In this document: piece after piece, positions 10,686 through 21,418 of the stretch
Numbering within the stretch: position 1 is the stretch's first letter
How the letters are laid out: each line of letters begins with the position of its first letter
Assembly: GCF_905171765.1 (NCBI RefSeq)
Contig: NC_053392.1
Span: 108,070,821-108,134,820 of the forward strand
Direction of reading: 5' to 3'
Source: Bufo bufo
Lineage: Eukaryota; Chordata; Amphibia; Anura; Bufonidae
Length of the DNA stretch: 64,000 nucleotides
Translations under genes and position numbers: made by a program
Notes under the pieces: model-generated
What the model saw: the letters and a program-made list of their open reading frames with translations, nothing else
Told to the model about the DNA's origin: nothing
Database searches by the model: none

Positions 10686-11344
10686 CTATTGCACGCTATT
10701 TAGCGCAGGATGCACTAAAAATAGATATTGCTGCCACACACAATATTTCTTAAAGGGAACCTGTCATCAACTTTATGCTGACCTCACTGAGGGCAGCATA
10801 AAATAGTAACAGAAATGCTGATTTCAGCGGTGTGTCACTCTTGAGTAGGGATGAGCGAACCCGAACTGTATAGTTCGGGTTCGTACCGAATTTTGGGGTG
10901 TCCGTGACACGGACCCGAACCCGAACATTTTCGTAAAAGTTCGGGTTCGGTGTTCGGCGCTTTCTTGGCGCTTTTTGAAAGGCTGCAAAGCAGCCAATCA
11001 ACAAGCGTCATACTACTTGGCCCAAGAGGCCATCACAGCCATGCCTACTATTGGCATGGCTGTGATTGGCCAGTGCACCATGTGACCCAGCCTATATTTA
11101 AGCTGGAGTCACGTAGCGCCGCACGCACTCTGCTATGATCAGTATAGGAGAGGTTGCAGCTGCGACGTTAGGGCGAGATTAGGCAGATTAACTCCTCCAA
11201 AAGACTTCATTCTGTGATCGATCTGCAGCTGTGGATCATTAAAGTGCTATTATTGACTTGCTCACTTTTTTGAGGCTGCCCAGAGCGTTTTTAGATCACT
11301 TTTTTTCTGGGGTGATCGGCGGCCATTTTGTGACTTGTGGTGCG

Positions 11345-11690
11345 CCAGCACGAGCTATGACCAAGTGTATTTAACCATCGATAGTGTGGTTATTTTGTGC
11401 TATATCCTACATCAGCTGCAGGCTGAGCCTGTGTCACCGAAGTGCATTTAACCATCAACAGTCTGGTTATTTTTTGGCCATATACTACATTAGCTGCAGG
11501 CTGAGCCTGTGTCAAAGAAGTGCATTTAACCATCAACAGTCTGGTTATTTTTTTGGCCGTATACTACATCTGGTGCAGGCTGAGCCTGTGTCACCCAAGT
11601 GCATTTAACCATCAACAGTGTGGTTATTTTTTGGCCATATATTACATCAGGGGCAAGTTGAGCCTGTCACCCAGCGCCTAAAAAATAGAC
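11345..11690. repeat. Tandem repeat, ~79-bp unit, ~4 copies (element b)
   Basis: The block gcatttaaccatcaacag, tggttattttttggcc, gcaggctgagcctgtgtcac recurs at 11366, 11443, 11522 and 11601. It lies between the left terminus of element b and its transposase gene. Confidence 0.85.
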
Positions 11691-11694
11691 CTGA

Positions 11695-12700
11695 CATTTC
11701 TATTCAACCAAATCTGCACAGTTTTAGCTGGTCAAGTTATTTGTAGTGACCGTATAAAAGCAGACTTTTGTTCTGGGTTGAAAAGCATTCCCAAATTTGC
11801 CATTCTGAAAATACCTAGTTTGTGGTATTTGAGGCCTACTTGAAATCTATCCCAAAAAGTAAATCTTACATTGAAGGTATTGATAGTGTCATTCAGAAAA
11901 ACCTAAGACACACGCTAGCGTGCTGATAGAAGTGTCATCTGTGATTAAACCTATAACTGTCACAGAGCAAAAAAAAACAGGTCCTCACATCTCTATTCAA
12001 CCAAATCTGCACAGTTTTAGCTGGTCAAGTTATTTGTAGTGACCGTAAAAAGCAGACTTTTTGTTCTGGGTTGAAAAAGCATTCCCAAATTTGCCATTCT
12101 GAAAATAACTAGTTTGTGGTATTTGAGGCCTACTTGAAATCTATCCCCAAAAGAAAAACTTACATTGAAGGTATTGATAGTGTCATTCAGAAAAACCTAA
12201 GACACACGCTAGCGTGCTGATAGAAGTGTCATTCTGTGATTAAACCTATAACTGTCACACAGCGCAAAAAAAACAGGTCTCACATCTCTATTCAACCAAA
12301 TCTGCACAGTTTTAGCTGGTCAAGTTATTTGTAGTGACCGTAAAAGCAGACTTTTTGTTCTGGGTTGAAAAAGCATTCCCAAATTTGCCATTCTCAAAAT
12401 AACTAGTTTGTGTATTTGAGGCCTACTTGAAATCTATCCCAAAAAGAAAATCTTACATTGAAGGTATTGATAGTGTCATTCAGAAAAACCTAAGACCACA
12501 CGCTAGCGTGCTGATAGAAGTGTCATTCTGTGATTAAACCTATAACTGTCACACAGCGCAAAAAAAAACAGGTCTCACATCTCTATTCAACCAAATCTGC
12601 ACAGTTTCAGCTGTTCAAGTTATTTGTAGTGACCGTAAAAGCAGACTTTTTGTTCTGGGTTGAAAAAGCATTCCCAAATTTGCCATTCTCAAAATTGTGG
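11695..12700. repeat. Tandem repeat, ~293-bp unit, 3.4 copies (element b)
   Basis: Units begin ctattcaaccaaatctgcac near 11700, 11994, 12288 and 12580. Each unit contains an acacgctagcgtg palindrome. The units are over 95 percent alike by eye, suggesting recent amplification. The last partial unit ends just before the transposase ATG at 12713, so the repeat may hold the promoter; that is inference. Confidence 0.88.
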
Positions 12701-12712
12701 TGAACGGGAACA

Positions 12713-15700
12713 ATGAGGAAAACATCTAATAAGGGACGCGGACGCGGACGTGGACATGGTCGTGGTGGTGTTAGTGGACCCTCTGGTGCTGGGAGAGGAC
12801 GTGGCCGTTCTGCCACAGCCACACGTCCTAGTGAACCAACTACCTCAGGTCCCAGTAGCCAGCAGAATTTACAGCGATATTTGGTGGGGCCCATGCCGTT
12901 CTAAGGATGGTAAGGCCTGAGCAGGTACAGGCATTAGTCAATTGGGTGGCCCGACAGTGGATCCAGCACGTTCACATTATCTCCCACCCAGTCTTCTGCA
13001 GAAAGCGCACAGATGGCGCATGAAAACCAAGCCCATCGGTCTGTCACATCACCCCCATGCATATCAGGGAAACTGTCTGAGCCTCAAGTTATGCAGCAGT
13101 CTCTTATGCTGTTTGAAGACTCTGCTGCCAGGGTTTCCCAAGGGCATCCACCTAGCCCTTCCCCAGGGGTGGAAGAGATAGAATGCACTAACGCACAACC
13201 ACTTATTTTTCCTGATGATGAGGACATGGAATACCACCTCAGCACGTCTCTGATGATGACGAAACACAGGTGCCAACTGCTGCGTCTTTCTGCAGTGTGC
13301 AGACTGAACAGGAGGTCAGGGATCAAGACTGGGTGGAAGACGATGCAGGGGACGATGAGGGTCCTAGACCCCACATGGAATGAAAGGTCGTGCCACTGAC
13401 TTTCACAGTTCGGAGGAAGAGGCAGTGGTGAGACCGAGCCAACAGCGTAGCAAAAGAGGGAGCAGTGGGAAAAATCAGAACACCCGCCGCCAAGAGACTC
13501 CGCCTGCTACTGACCGCCGCCATCTGGGACCGAGCACCCCAAAGGCAGCTTCAAGGAGTTCCCTGGCATGGCACTTCTTCAAACAATGTTCTGACGACAA
13601 GACCCGAGTGGTTTGCACGCTGTGCCATCAGAGCCTGAAGCGAGGCATTAACGTTCTGAACCTTAGCACAACCTGCATGACCAGGCACCTGCATGCAAAG
13701 CATGAACTGCAGTGGAGTAAACACCTTAAAAACAAGGAAGTCACCTCAGGCTCCCCCTGCTACATCTTCTGCTGCTGCCGCCTCGGCCTCTTCTGCTGCT
13801 GCTGCCGCCGCCTCGGCCTCTTCCTCCGCCTCTGGAGGAACGTTGGCACCTGCCGCCCAGCAAACATGGGATGTACCACCAACACCACCACCTGCGTCAC
13901 CAAGCATCTCAACCATGTCACACGGCAGCGTTCAGCTCTCCATCTCACAAACATTTGAGAGAAAGCATAAATTCTCACCTAGCCACCCTCGATCCCTGGC
14001 CCTGAATGCCAGCATTTCTAAACTACTGGCCTATGAAATGCTGTCATTTAGGCTGGTGGACACGCACAGCTTCAAACAGCTCATGTCACTTGCTGTCCCA
14101 CAGTATGTTGTTCCCAGCCGCCACTACTTCTCTAAGAGAGCCGTGCCTTCCCTGCACAAACAAGTGTCCGATAAAATCAAGTGTGCACTGCGCAACGCTA
14201 TCTGTGGCAAGGTCCACCTAATTACAGATACGTGAACCAGTAAGCACGGCCAGGGACGCTATATCTCCCTAACTGCACACTGGGTAAATGTAGTGGCGGC
14301 TGGGCCCCAGGCGGAGAGCTATTTGGCGCACGTCCTTCCGCCGCCAAGGATCGCAGGGCAACATTCTTTGCCTCCTGTCTCCTCCTCCTCCTCCTCCTCC
14401 TCCTACTCAGCTTCCTCCTCCTCTTCTTCCACCTGCTCATCCAGTCAGCCACACACCTTCACCACCAACTTCAGCACAGCACGGGGTAAACGTCAGCAGG
14501 CCATTCTGAAACTCATATGTTTGGGGGACAGGCCCCACACCGCACAGGAGTTGTGGCGGGGTATAGAAAAACAGACCGACGAATGGTTGCTGCCGGTGAG
14601 CCTCAAGCCCGGCCTGGTGGTGTGCGATAATGGGCGAAATCTCGTTGCAGCTCTGGGACTAGCCGGTTTGACGCACATCCCTTGCCTGGAGCATGTGCTG
14701 AATTTGGTGGTGCAGAAGTTCATTCGCAACTACCCCGACATGTCAGAGCTGCTGCATAAAGTGCGGGCCGTCTGTTCGCGCTTCCGGCGTTCACACCCTG
14801 CCGCTGCTCGCCTGTCTGCGCTACAGCGTAACTTCGGCCTTCCCGCTCACCGCCTCATATGCGACGTGGCCACCAGGTGGAACTCCACCTTGCATATGCT
14901 GGACAGACTGTGCGAGCAGCAGCAGGCCATAGTGGAGTTTCAGCTGCAGCACGCACGGGTCAGTCGCACTGCGGATCAGACCCACTTCACCACCAATGAC
15001 TGGGCCTCCATGCGAGACCTGTGTGCCCTGTTGCGCTGTTTCGAGTACTCCACCAACATGGCCAGTGGCGATGACGTCGTTATCAGCGTTACAATACCAC
15101 TTCTATGTCTCCTTGAGAAAACACTTAGGGCGATGATTGAAGAGGAGGTGGCCCAGGAGGAAGAGGAGGAAGAGGGGTCATTTTTAGCACTTTCAGGCCA
15201 GTCTCTTCAAAGTGACTCAGAGGGAGGTTTTTTTGCAACACCAGAGGCCAGGTACAAATGTGGCCAGACAGGGCCCACTACTGGAGGACGAGGAGGACGA
15301 GGAGGACGAGGATGAGGAGGAGGGGGAGGAGGATGAGGATGAAGCATGTTCACAGCGGGGTGGCACCCAAAGCAGCTCGGGCCCATCACTGGTGCGTGGC
15401 TGGGGGGAAACACAGGACGATGACGATACGCCTCCCACAGAGGACAGCTTGTCCTTACCTCTGGGCAGCCTGGCACACATGAGCGACTACATGCTGCAGT
15501 GCCTGCGCAACGACAGCAGAGTTGCCCACATTTTAACGTGTGCAGACTACTGGGTTGCCACCCTGCTGATCCCCGGTACAAAGACAATGTGCCCACCTTA
15601 CTTCCTACACTGGAGCGTGATAGGAAGATGCGCGAGTACAAGCGCACGTTGGTAGACGCGCTACTGAGAGCATTCCCAAATGTCACAGGGGAACCAGTGG

Positions 15701-16170
15701 AAGCCCAAGGCGAAGGCAGAGGAGGAGCAAGAGGTCGCCAACGCAGCTGTGTCACGCCCAGTTCCTCTGAGGGCAGGGTTAGCATGGCAGAGATGTGGAA
15801 AAGTTTTGTCAACACGCCACAGCTAAGTGCACCACCACCTGATACGGAACGTGTTAGCAGGAGGCAACATTTCACTAACATGGTGGAACAGTACCTGTGC
15901 ACACCCCTACACGTACTGACTGATGGTTCGGCCCCATTCAACTTCTGGGTCTCCAAATTGTCCACGTGGCCAGAGCTAGCCTTTTATGCCTTGGAGGTGC
16001 TGGCCTGCCCGGCAGCCAGCGTTTTGTCTGAACGTGTATTCAGCACGGCAGGAGGCGTCATTACAGACAAACGCAGCCGCCTGTCTACAGCCAATGTGGA
16101 CAAGCTGACGTTCATAAAAATGAACCAGGCATGGATCCCACAGGACCTGTCCATCCCTTGTGCAGATTAG
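12713..16170 (+). pseudogene. hAT transposase gene b (BED finger, dimerisation domain), lightly damaged
   Basis: Starts MRKTSNKGRGRGRG with an RG-rich basic segment. A BED finger follows at about 13558-13730 (LAWHFFKQ, VCTLC, HLHAKH). The catalytic core shows VHLITDT near 14210 (first Asp), VVCDNGRNLVAAL near 14617 (second Asp), PCLEHVLNLVVQKF near 14680 and DVATRWNSTLHMLD near 14862. The C-terminal hAT dimerisation domain is at about 15965-16130 (SVLSERVFSTAGGV), ending at a stop at 16168. Lesions seen: N-terminal frameshifts, TGA in place of Trp at 14233, a slip in the T run near 15230 and a one-base loss near 15567. Acidic and serine runs are lineage-specific. No intron boundaries were needed to read it. 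Confidence 0.92.
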
Positions 16171-16284
16171 ATATTAACTACCTCCCCTTAACAATATATT
16201 ATTCTACTCCAGGGCACTTCCTCATTCAATACTATTTTTAATTTCATTTTACCATTATATTGCGAGCAACCCAAAGTTGAATGA

Positions 16285-17515
16285 ACCTCTCCTCTGTCTG
16301 GGTGCCGGGGCCTAAATGTGTGACAGTGGCCTGTTCCAGTGTTGGGTGACGTGAAGCCTGATTCTCTGCTATGACATGAATACAGATTCTGCGCTGACAT
16401 AAGGCCAGATTCTCTGTTACGGGACCGCTCTCCTCTGCCTGGGTGCCTGGGCCTAAATGTGTGACAGTGGCCTGTTCCAGTGGTGGCTGACGTGAAGCCT
16501 GATTCTCTGCTATGACATGAAGACAGATTCTGCGCTGACATAAGGCCAGATTCTCTGTTACGGGACCGCTCTCCTCTGTCTGGGTGCCGGGGCCTAAATG
16601 TGTGACAGTGGCCTGTTCCAGTGGTGGGGCGACGTGAAGCCTGATTCTCTGCTATGACATGAATACAGATTCTGCGCTGACATAAAGGCCAGATTCTCTG
16701 TTACGGGACCTCTCTCCTCTGCCTGGGTGCCTGGGCCTAAATGTGTGACAGTGGCCTGTTCCAGTGGTGGGTGACATGAAGCCTGATCTCTGCTATGACA
16801 TGAATACAGATTCTGCGCTGACATAAGGCCAGATTCTCTGTTACGGGACCTCTCTCTCTGCCTGGGGGCCTGGGCATAAATGTGTGACAGTGGCCTGTTC
16901 CAGTGGTGGGTGACGTGAAGCCTGATTCTCTGCTATGACATGAAGACAGATTCTGCGCTGACATAAGGCCAGATTCTCTGTTACGGGACCGCTCTCCTCT
17001 GTCTGGGTGCCGGGCCTAAATGTGTGACAGTGGCCTGTTCCAGTGGTGGGTGACGTGAAGCCTGATTCTCTGCTATGACATGAATACAGATTCTGCGCTG
17101 ACATAAGGCCAGATTCTCTGTTACGGGACCGCTCTCCTCTGCCTGGGTGCCTGGGCCTAAATGTGTGACAGTGGCCTGTTCCAGTGGTGGCTGACGTGAA
17201 GCCTGATTCTCTGCTATGACATGAAGACAGATTCTGCGCTGACATAAGGCCAGATTCTCTGTTACGTGACCTCTCTCCTCTGTCTGGGTGCCGGGGCCTA
17301 AATGTGTGACAGTGGCCTGTTCCAGTGGTGGGTGACGTGAAGCCTGATTCTCTGCTATGACATGAAGACTGATTCTGTGCTGACATGAAGCCAGATTCTC
17401 TGCTATGGCATGAAGAGACTGATTCTCTGCTGACATGAAGCCAGATCTTTGCTATGGCATGAAGAGACTGATTCTCTGCTGACGTGAAGCCAGATTCTCT
17501 GCTATGGGACCTCTG
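16285..17515. repeat. Tandem repeat, 141-bp unit, ~8 copies (element b)
   Basis: The unit (gggcctaaatgtgtgacagt, ggcctgttccagtggtgg, gacgtgaagcctgattctct, gctgacataaggccagattc) repeats at about 16300, 16443, 16583, 16724, 16865, 17006, 17147 and 17288. A degenerate shorter repeat (ctgacatgaagccagattct) closes it at 17370-17510. It starts about 110 bases after the transposase stop. Long minus-strand frames here exist only because 141 is divisible by three. Confidence 0.9.
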
Positions 17516-18218
17516 TCCAATTGATATTGGTTAATTTTTATTTTTTTTATTTTTATTTTAATTCATTTCCCTATCCACATTTGTTTGCAGGGGATTTACC
17601 TACATGTTGCTGCCTTTTGCAGCCCTCTAGCTCTTTCCTGGGCTGTTTTACAGCCTTTTTAGTGCCGAAAAGTTCGGGTCCCCATTGACTTCAATGGGGT
17701 TCGGGACGAAGTTCGGGTCGGGTTCGGAACCCGAACCCGAACATTTCCGGGAAGTTTGGCCGAACTTCTCGAACCCGAACATCCAGGTGTTCGCTCAACT
17801 CTACTCTTGAGCTAAAAGTAAGTGGTTGCTTAAAACCAGCATCATAAACATTGCAGCACAGGCCCTGAAAAGAGTCACCTCTACCTGAGAAGAGTCCTGG
17901 TTATTTATAATCTCCTGCTTTCCCGCCCATCTGCTGATAATTGTCAGTTCTTTCCTAGAGAGAAAGGGAGAAAACTAGGTAGAAGCCTGTCAGTCATCAG
18001 CAGGTGGGTGGGAGAGCAGGAATTCATGAATAACCAGGACTCTTCTCAGGTGGCCGTGACTCTTTCCCAGGCCTCGGCTGCAATGATTGTGATGTTTGTT
18101 CTCGGCAACCACTTACTTTTAACTTTTAAATGACAGACCGCTGAAATCAACTCACCTGTCTCTCCTTTATTCTGCTGTTAGTATGGGCAGCATAAAGTTG
18201 AAGACAGGTTCCCTTTAA

Positions 18219-19171
18219 AAGGACTTTTGGGTCTGTAAAGTTTTAGCTATTTAGCGCAGTTTGCGCTAAAAATAGATATTGCTGCTGCCACACACAATAG
18301 TCCTTAAAAGGACTTTTGGGTCTCTGAAAAGTTTTTCTAATAAAAATATTCATATATCACTCCCTACACTGTCTGTCCCTTCCTCAGCACAGCTCTCCCT
18401 GACTAAGACTGAGCCAAACACGCGTCATCGGGTGCTATATAGCACCCGATGATGGGTTCCGGCCAGCCAATCACTGTAATACCAGTAACCAACACAGCAT
18501 TACAGTGAAGGGCAGTACTTACTTGCACGTTTATTGGCTGCGTAGCATGCTCGATCAACACTGCAAGCTCTACACACATAATCATATGCAGTGGATACCC
18601 GGGTTATAGCATCTGTACATATATAATTATATACAGGAGATACCCAGGTTATACCAACAGAGAAGTCACAGAAGGCCCTACATTCTGTAGTTGGCCAATC
18701 ACAGAGCCAACCAAGATCCTGCTTGTCCTCTCTTTATTGCCAAACATATACCCTGCTACTCAGCCAGGGCAGTACTACTTGGTGTATCACAGGACAGCCA
18801 TTGCTAAGTATACAACAAGTTTGAAGTTCCAATCATCCTCTGGCTACGCAGTGCACCCCAAAGGCAGCTGTCAGTATATAATGGCGAAAATATATGGAAA
18901 GCGTCTTACACTGCTTGTACTGTATTATACTCATGCTGTAGTTTTTCCAGGCAGAAAAACACTTTGCAATCTGCAGCTGATTACATAGGTCTTTCCATCT
19001 GGAAAAACCACAGCATGAGTATAATACAGTACAAATAGTGTAGTAGATTAAACAAATCCCATGTTTATTTTGCTTCGTTTTTCTAGGCAGAAATTGATCT
19101 GCCATGTGGATTTAGAAATCCTCATCAATTTGCTGTGTGTTTTTTATTTTTTTGTGTGTGCAGATTTCACT
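18219..19171. other. Unresolved repeat remnants with two strong palindromes
   Basis: A block ctatttagcgca...gctaaaaatagatattgctg at about 18245-18290 duplicates text at 10700-10735, so it is the resumption of the sequence interrupted at 10750. Bases 18426-18451 form a perfect palindrome (catcgggtgcta and its inverse). A hairpin at about 18916-19037 pairs gtactgtattatactcatgc with its inverse. No gene was recognised. Confidence 0.5.
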
Positions 19172-19269
19172 ACAGTATTTTTCGCCCTATAAGACGCACC
19201 GGCCCATAAGACGCACCTAGGTTTTTAAGGAGGAAAATAAGAAAGAAAAAAATTTGAACCAAAAGGTGT

Positions 19270-19570
19270 GCTTTTAGTGGGTTTTGAAATAATGGTGGTC
19301 TGTGGATGACACTATTATGGGGGATCTGTGGATGACGCACTGTTATAGGGGTCTGTGGATGGTGCACCGTTATGGGGGTCTGTGGATGGCGCACTGTTAT
19401 GGGGGATCTGTGGGTGACACTGTTATGGGGGATCTGTGGGTGACACTGTTATGGGGGATCTGTGGGTGACATTGTTATGGGGATCTCTGGATGGCTCTTA
19501 TTGGGGTCTCTGGATGGCACTGTTATGGGGATCTGTGGATGAAACTGTTATGGGGGGGATCTGTGGATGA
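19270..19570. repeat. Minisatellite, ~30-bp unit (ggggatctgtggatgacact)
   Basis: About ten copies of a unit reading ctgtggatg.cactgttatgggggat. The same unit is expanded far more at 57170-58580 and 59480-59790, in elements with otherwise similar arms. Confidence 0.8.
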
Positions 19571-20087
19571 CACATATATAGCATCTTATGCTATGTGTCA
19601 TCCACAGATCCCCTCCATAACAGTGTCTCTGTAGTGTGAATGACCCCCAATACAGGGGGTGGGGGTCACATCTGCTTTTATAATGACAGCGGGGCCAGTG
19701 CAGTGACTGTATTCTACTACTGTATATAATCTGGTAATCAGCGCCTGTATTACTTACAAGCGCTCGGTAGCAGAGAGGAGGGAGGAAGCAGGCCTGGAGG
19801 ATGGGTGCTGGCAGCGTGAGTCACTATGTCATGCGCCCACGCCGCCTGCTTCATTCATAAAGTGGGCGGCGCAGGTGCGTGACGTAGTGACTCACGCTGA
19901 CAGCGCCCGTCCTCCCGGCCTGCCTCCTCCCTCCTCTCTGCTACCGAGCGCTTGTAAGTATACAGGCGCTGATTACCCGATTATATACATAACAATTACA
20001 GATACGATTATATACAGTGAGCAGGGCCCGTGTAGTAGAATACAGTCACTCCACGGGCCCCGCTGTCATTATAAAAGCAGATGCCGG

Positions 20088-20646
20088 TGCAGTACGCAGC
20101 CCTGCAGGGTAATGCGATGGTGAGGTCACGGTTACTAGGCAATCGAGGGTTGCTCTTGGTTACTCACAGTTTATAGGAAGACTCTGGGCAGGCGTACAGC
20201 AGTGATGGAGAGGCTGGCACAGAAGTCCTCTGGGGCACTCTCAATGTATAGGGACCAGGCTGGTGGTAGGTGAGGTGCCCTGGGTGTTGCAGGTTTAACG
20301 TGCCGGTGGCAAGGTCCCTTTAAGTTTGTGACGCCAGTGCCGGTAACAGTGGCACACCGACGTGCCTAGGGTGCCCACTGACTTCAGGAATCCACAACTC
20401 TGACTGAACTCCCTCTCTGGTCTAGACCTGGTTATATATATTAGGGGCCCCCTAGCTCCCTCTAGTGTCTAGGAGGAGGAATTACACCCCTACAGGCCTG
20501 GTCTACTGGAGATAACATTAAATAACATGAAAATATACATTAAAACGACATATAAAATACAATGGCCCTGTTCCATAGGAGGTGGAGAACAACGTGGCCC
20601 AATTGACCCTTGTGTAGTGCCCACATTTACCTAGTGGGACACTACA
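20088..20646 (-). mobile_element. Solo LTR, 559 bp, minus orientation
   Basis: Read on the minus strand it starts TGTAGTGTCCCACTAGG and ends ACTGCA, with ccgg on both sides (20084-20087 and 20647-20650). The interrupted fold-back arm continues across it. It shares the start block with the LTRs at 8803 and 31916 and is shorter than they are. No internal coding region is present. Confidence 0.75.
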
Positions 20647-20777
20647 CCGGCACCCAGCCCCTCCTCCCTCTCAGCTGATACACCCGCATTCACCCCATAA
20701 GACGCACTGCTATTTCCCCCCCCCCCCCTTTGGGGGGGGGAAGAAGTGCGTCTTATAGGGCAAAAAATACAGTAATT

Positions 20778-21280
20778 ATCTATTAGTGGAGCCGTTTTAT
20801 GGAAGGACCTGACTGCTGAAGAGACTGGATTTTGACCGCCACCCATCTAGTCACCGCCAGCTATATCGACTTGAATATTGAAGACCTGGAGGACACTGTT
20901 GGTAAGTTCTTTTAAGAGGTCCAAGCTGTATAGCCTTATTAATAATATGTGTTATAGAAAGTAGATGATGGAGGTTGTATTGAAATATTCCTCACATAGT
21001 TGTAGACACTGCACAGACACTTTACTGATATCTGTGTAGAATCAGAGTCTCAACAGAATATATAAAATGACAGCATGAAGTATATTGGGTATAAATGACT
21101 AGTGCAGTGCATGGATTGTATTTATCTTTTCCCGTTTCTCTCCTTAAGAGAATCTATTAGTGGAGCCGCTTTCTGGAAAGACCTGTCCTGACTGTTGAAG
21201 AGACTGGATTTTGGCCGCCACCCATCTAGTCACCAGCAGCTATATCGCCTTGAATATTAAAGCCCTGGAGGACACTGTTG
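20778..21280 (+). other. Two exon-like duplicated segments with splice donors
   Basis: A segment of 124-132 bases occurs twice (20778-20901 and 21149-21280), about 87 percent alike. Each starts near ctattagtggagccg and ends exactly at a donor-like g|gtaagtt. The second is preceded by a pyrimidine tract and AG (cccgtttctctccttaag). The pair could be alternative or duplicated 5' non-coding exons of hAT-like gene c downstream. That link is inference; neither segment shows a conserved reading frame. Confidence 0.45.
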
Positions 21281-21418
21281 GTAAGTTTACATCTTGTAAT
21301 TTTTGCGCTTTAGTACATGAAGACTCATAGTAATAGGTAAACATATGTTTTCCCCTAAAAACAGTATCATACCAGTCCATAAGTTGTGTGTATGGCTTTG
21401 CAGTTTAACCCTATTCAG

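Larger units (their letters stand above)
10856..17803 (+). mobile_element. hAT element b, 6.95 kb, perfect 8-bp target duplication
   Basis: The left terminus is TAGGGATGAGCGAAC. The right terminus read inverted is TAGAGTTGAGCGAAC. The flanks are ctcttgag on both sides (10848-10855 and 17804-17811), an exact 8-bp duplication diagnostic of hAT. Both ends continue into clusters of cgaacccgaac motifs, probable transposase-binding sites. Inside are a 79-bp array, a 293-bp array, the transposase gene and a 141-bp array, in that order. The element is complete in structure but its gene carries frameshifts and a stop. Confidence 0.93.
10750..18218. mobile_element. Palindromic TTAA-flanked element carrying hAT element b
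   Basis: The left end is TTAAAGGGAACCTGTC (from 10750) and the right end is GACAGGTTCCCTTTAA (to 18218), so both ends abut TTAA. This matches the T2/Kolobok-type pattern known in frogs (TTAA duplication, AGGG-type ends). Without the inserted hAT it is about 500 bases. Its right part (17812-18214) is itself an inverted repeat: a ctggttatttataatctcct block faces its inverse near 18030. No coding capacity of its own. Confidence 0.8.
19172..20772. mobile_element. Fold-back DNA element with tttttcgccctataagacgc ends
   Basis: The left end carries tttttcgccctataagacgc and the right end the inverse (gtgcgtcttatagggcaaaa). Inside, a tgtggatgacactgttatgg minisatellite (about 19270-19570) is followed by two arms that mirror each other around about 19858, including a gcgcctgtattacttacaag-like block against its inverse, and CpG-rich text. 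The right arm is split by a solo LTR at 20088-20646. The target duplication was not resolved. The same family-like ends appear at about 56292. Confidence 0.7.

Noticed and set aside
10197..10753. Frames of 162 and 179 residues with repeating 34-residue units
   Set aside because: Direct consequence of a 102-bp satellite period; no matching domain.
16841..17436. Histidine-rich minus-strand frames of 151-181 residues that look zinc-finger-like
   Set aside because: They come from the 141-bp array after the hAT gene; the spacing of Cys and His simply follows the repeat.
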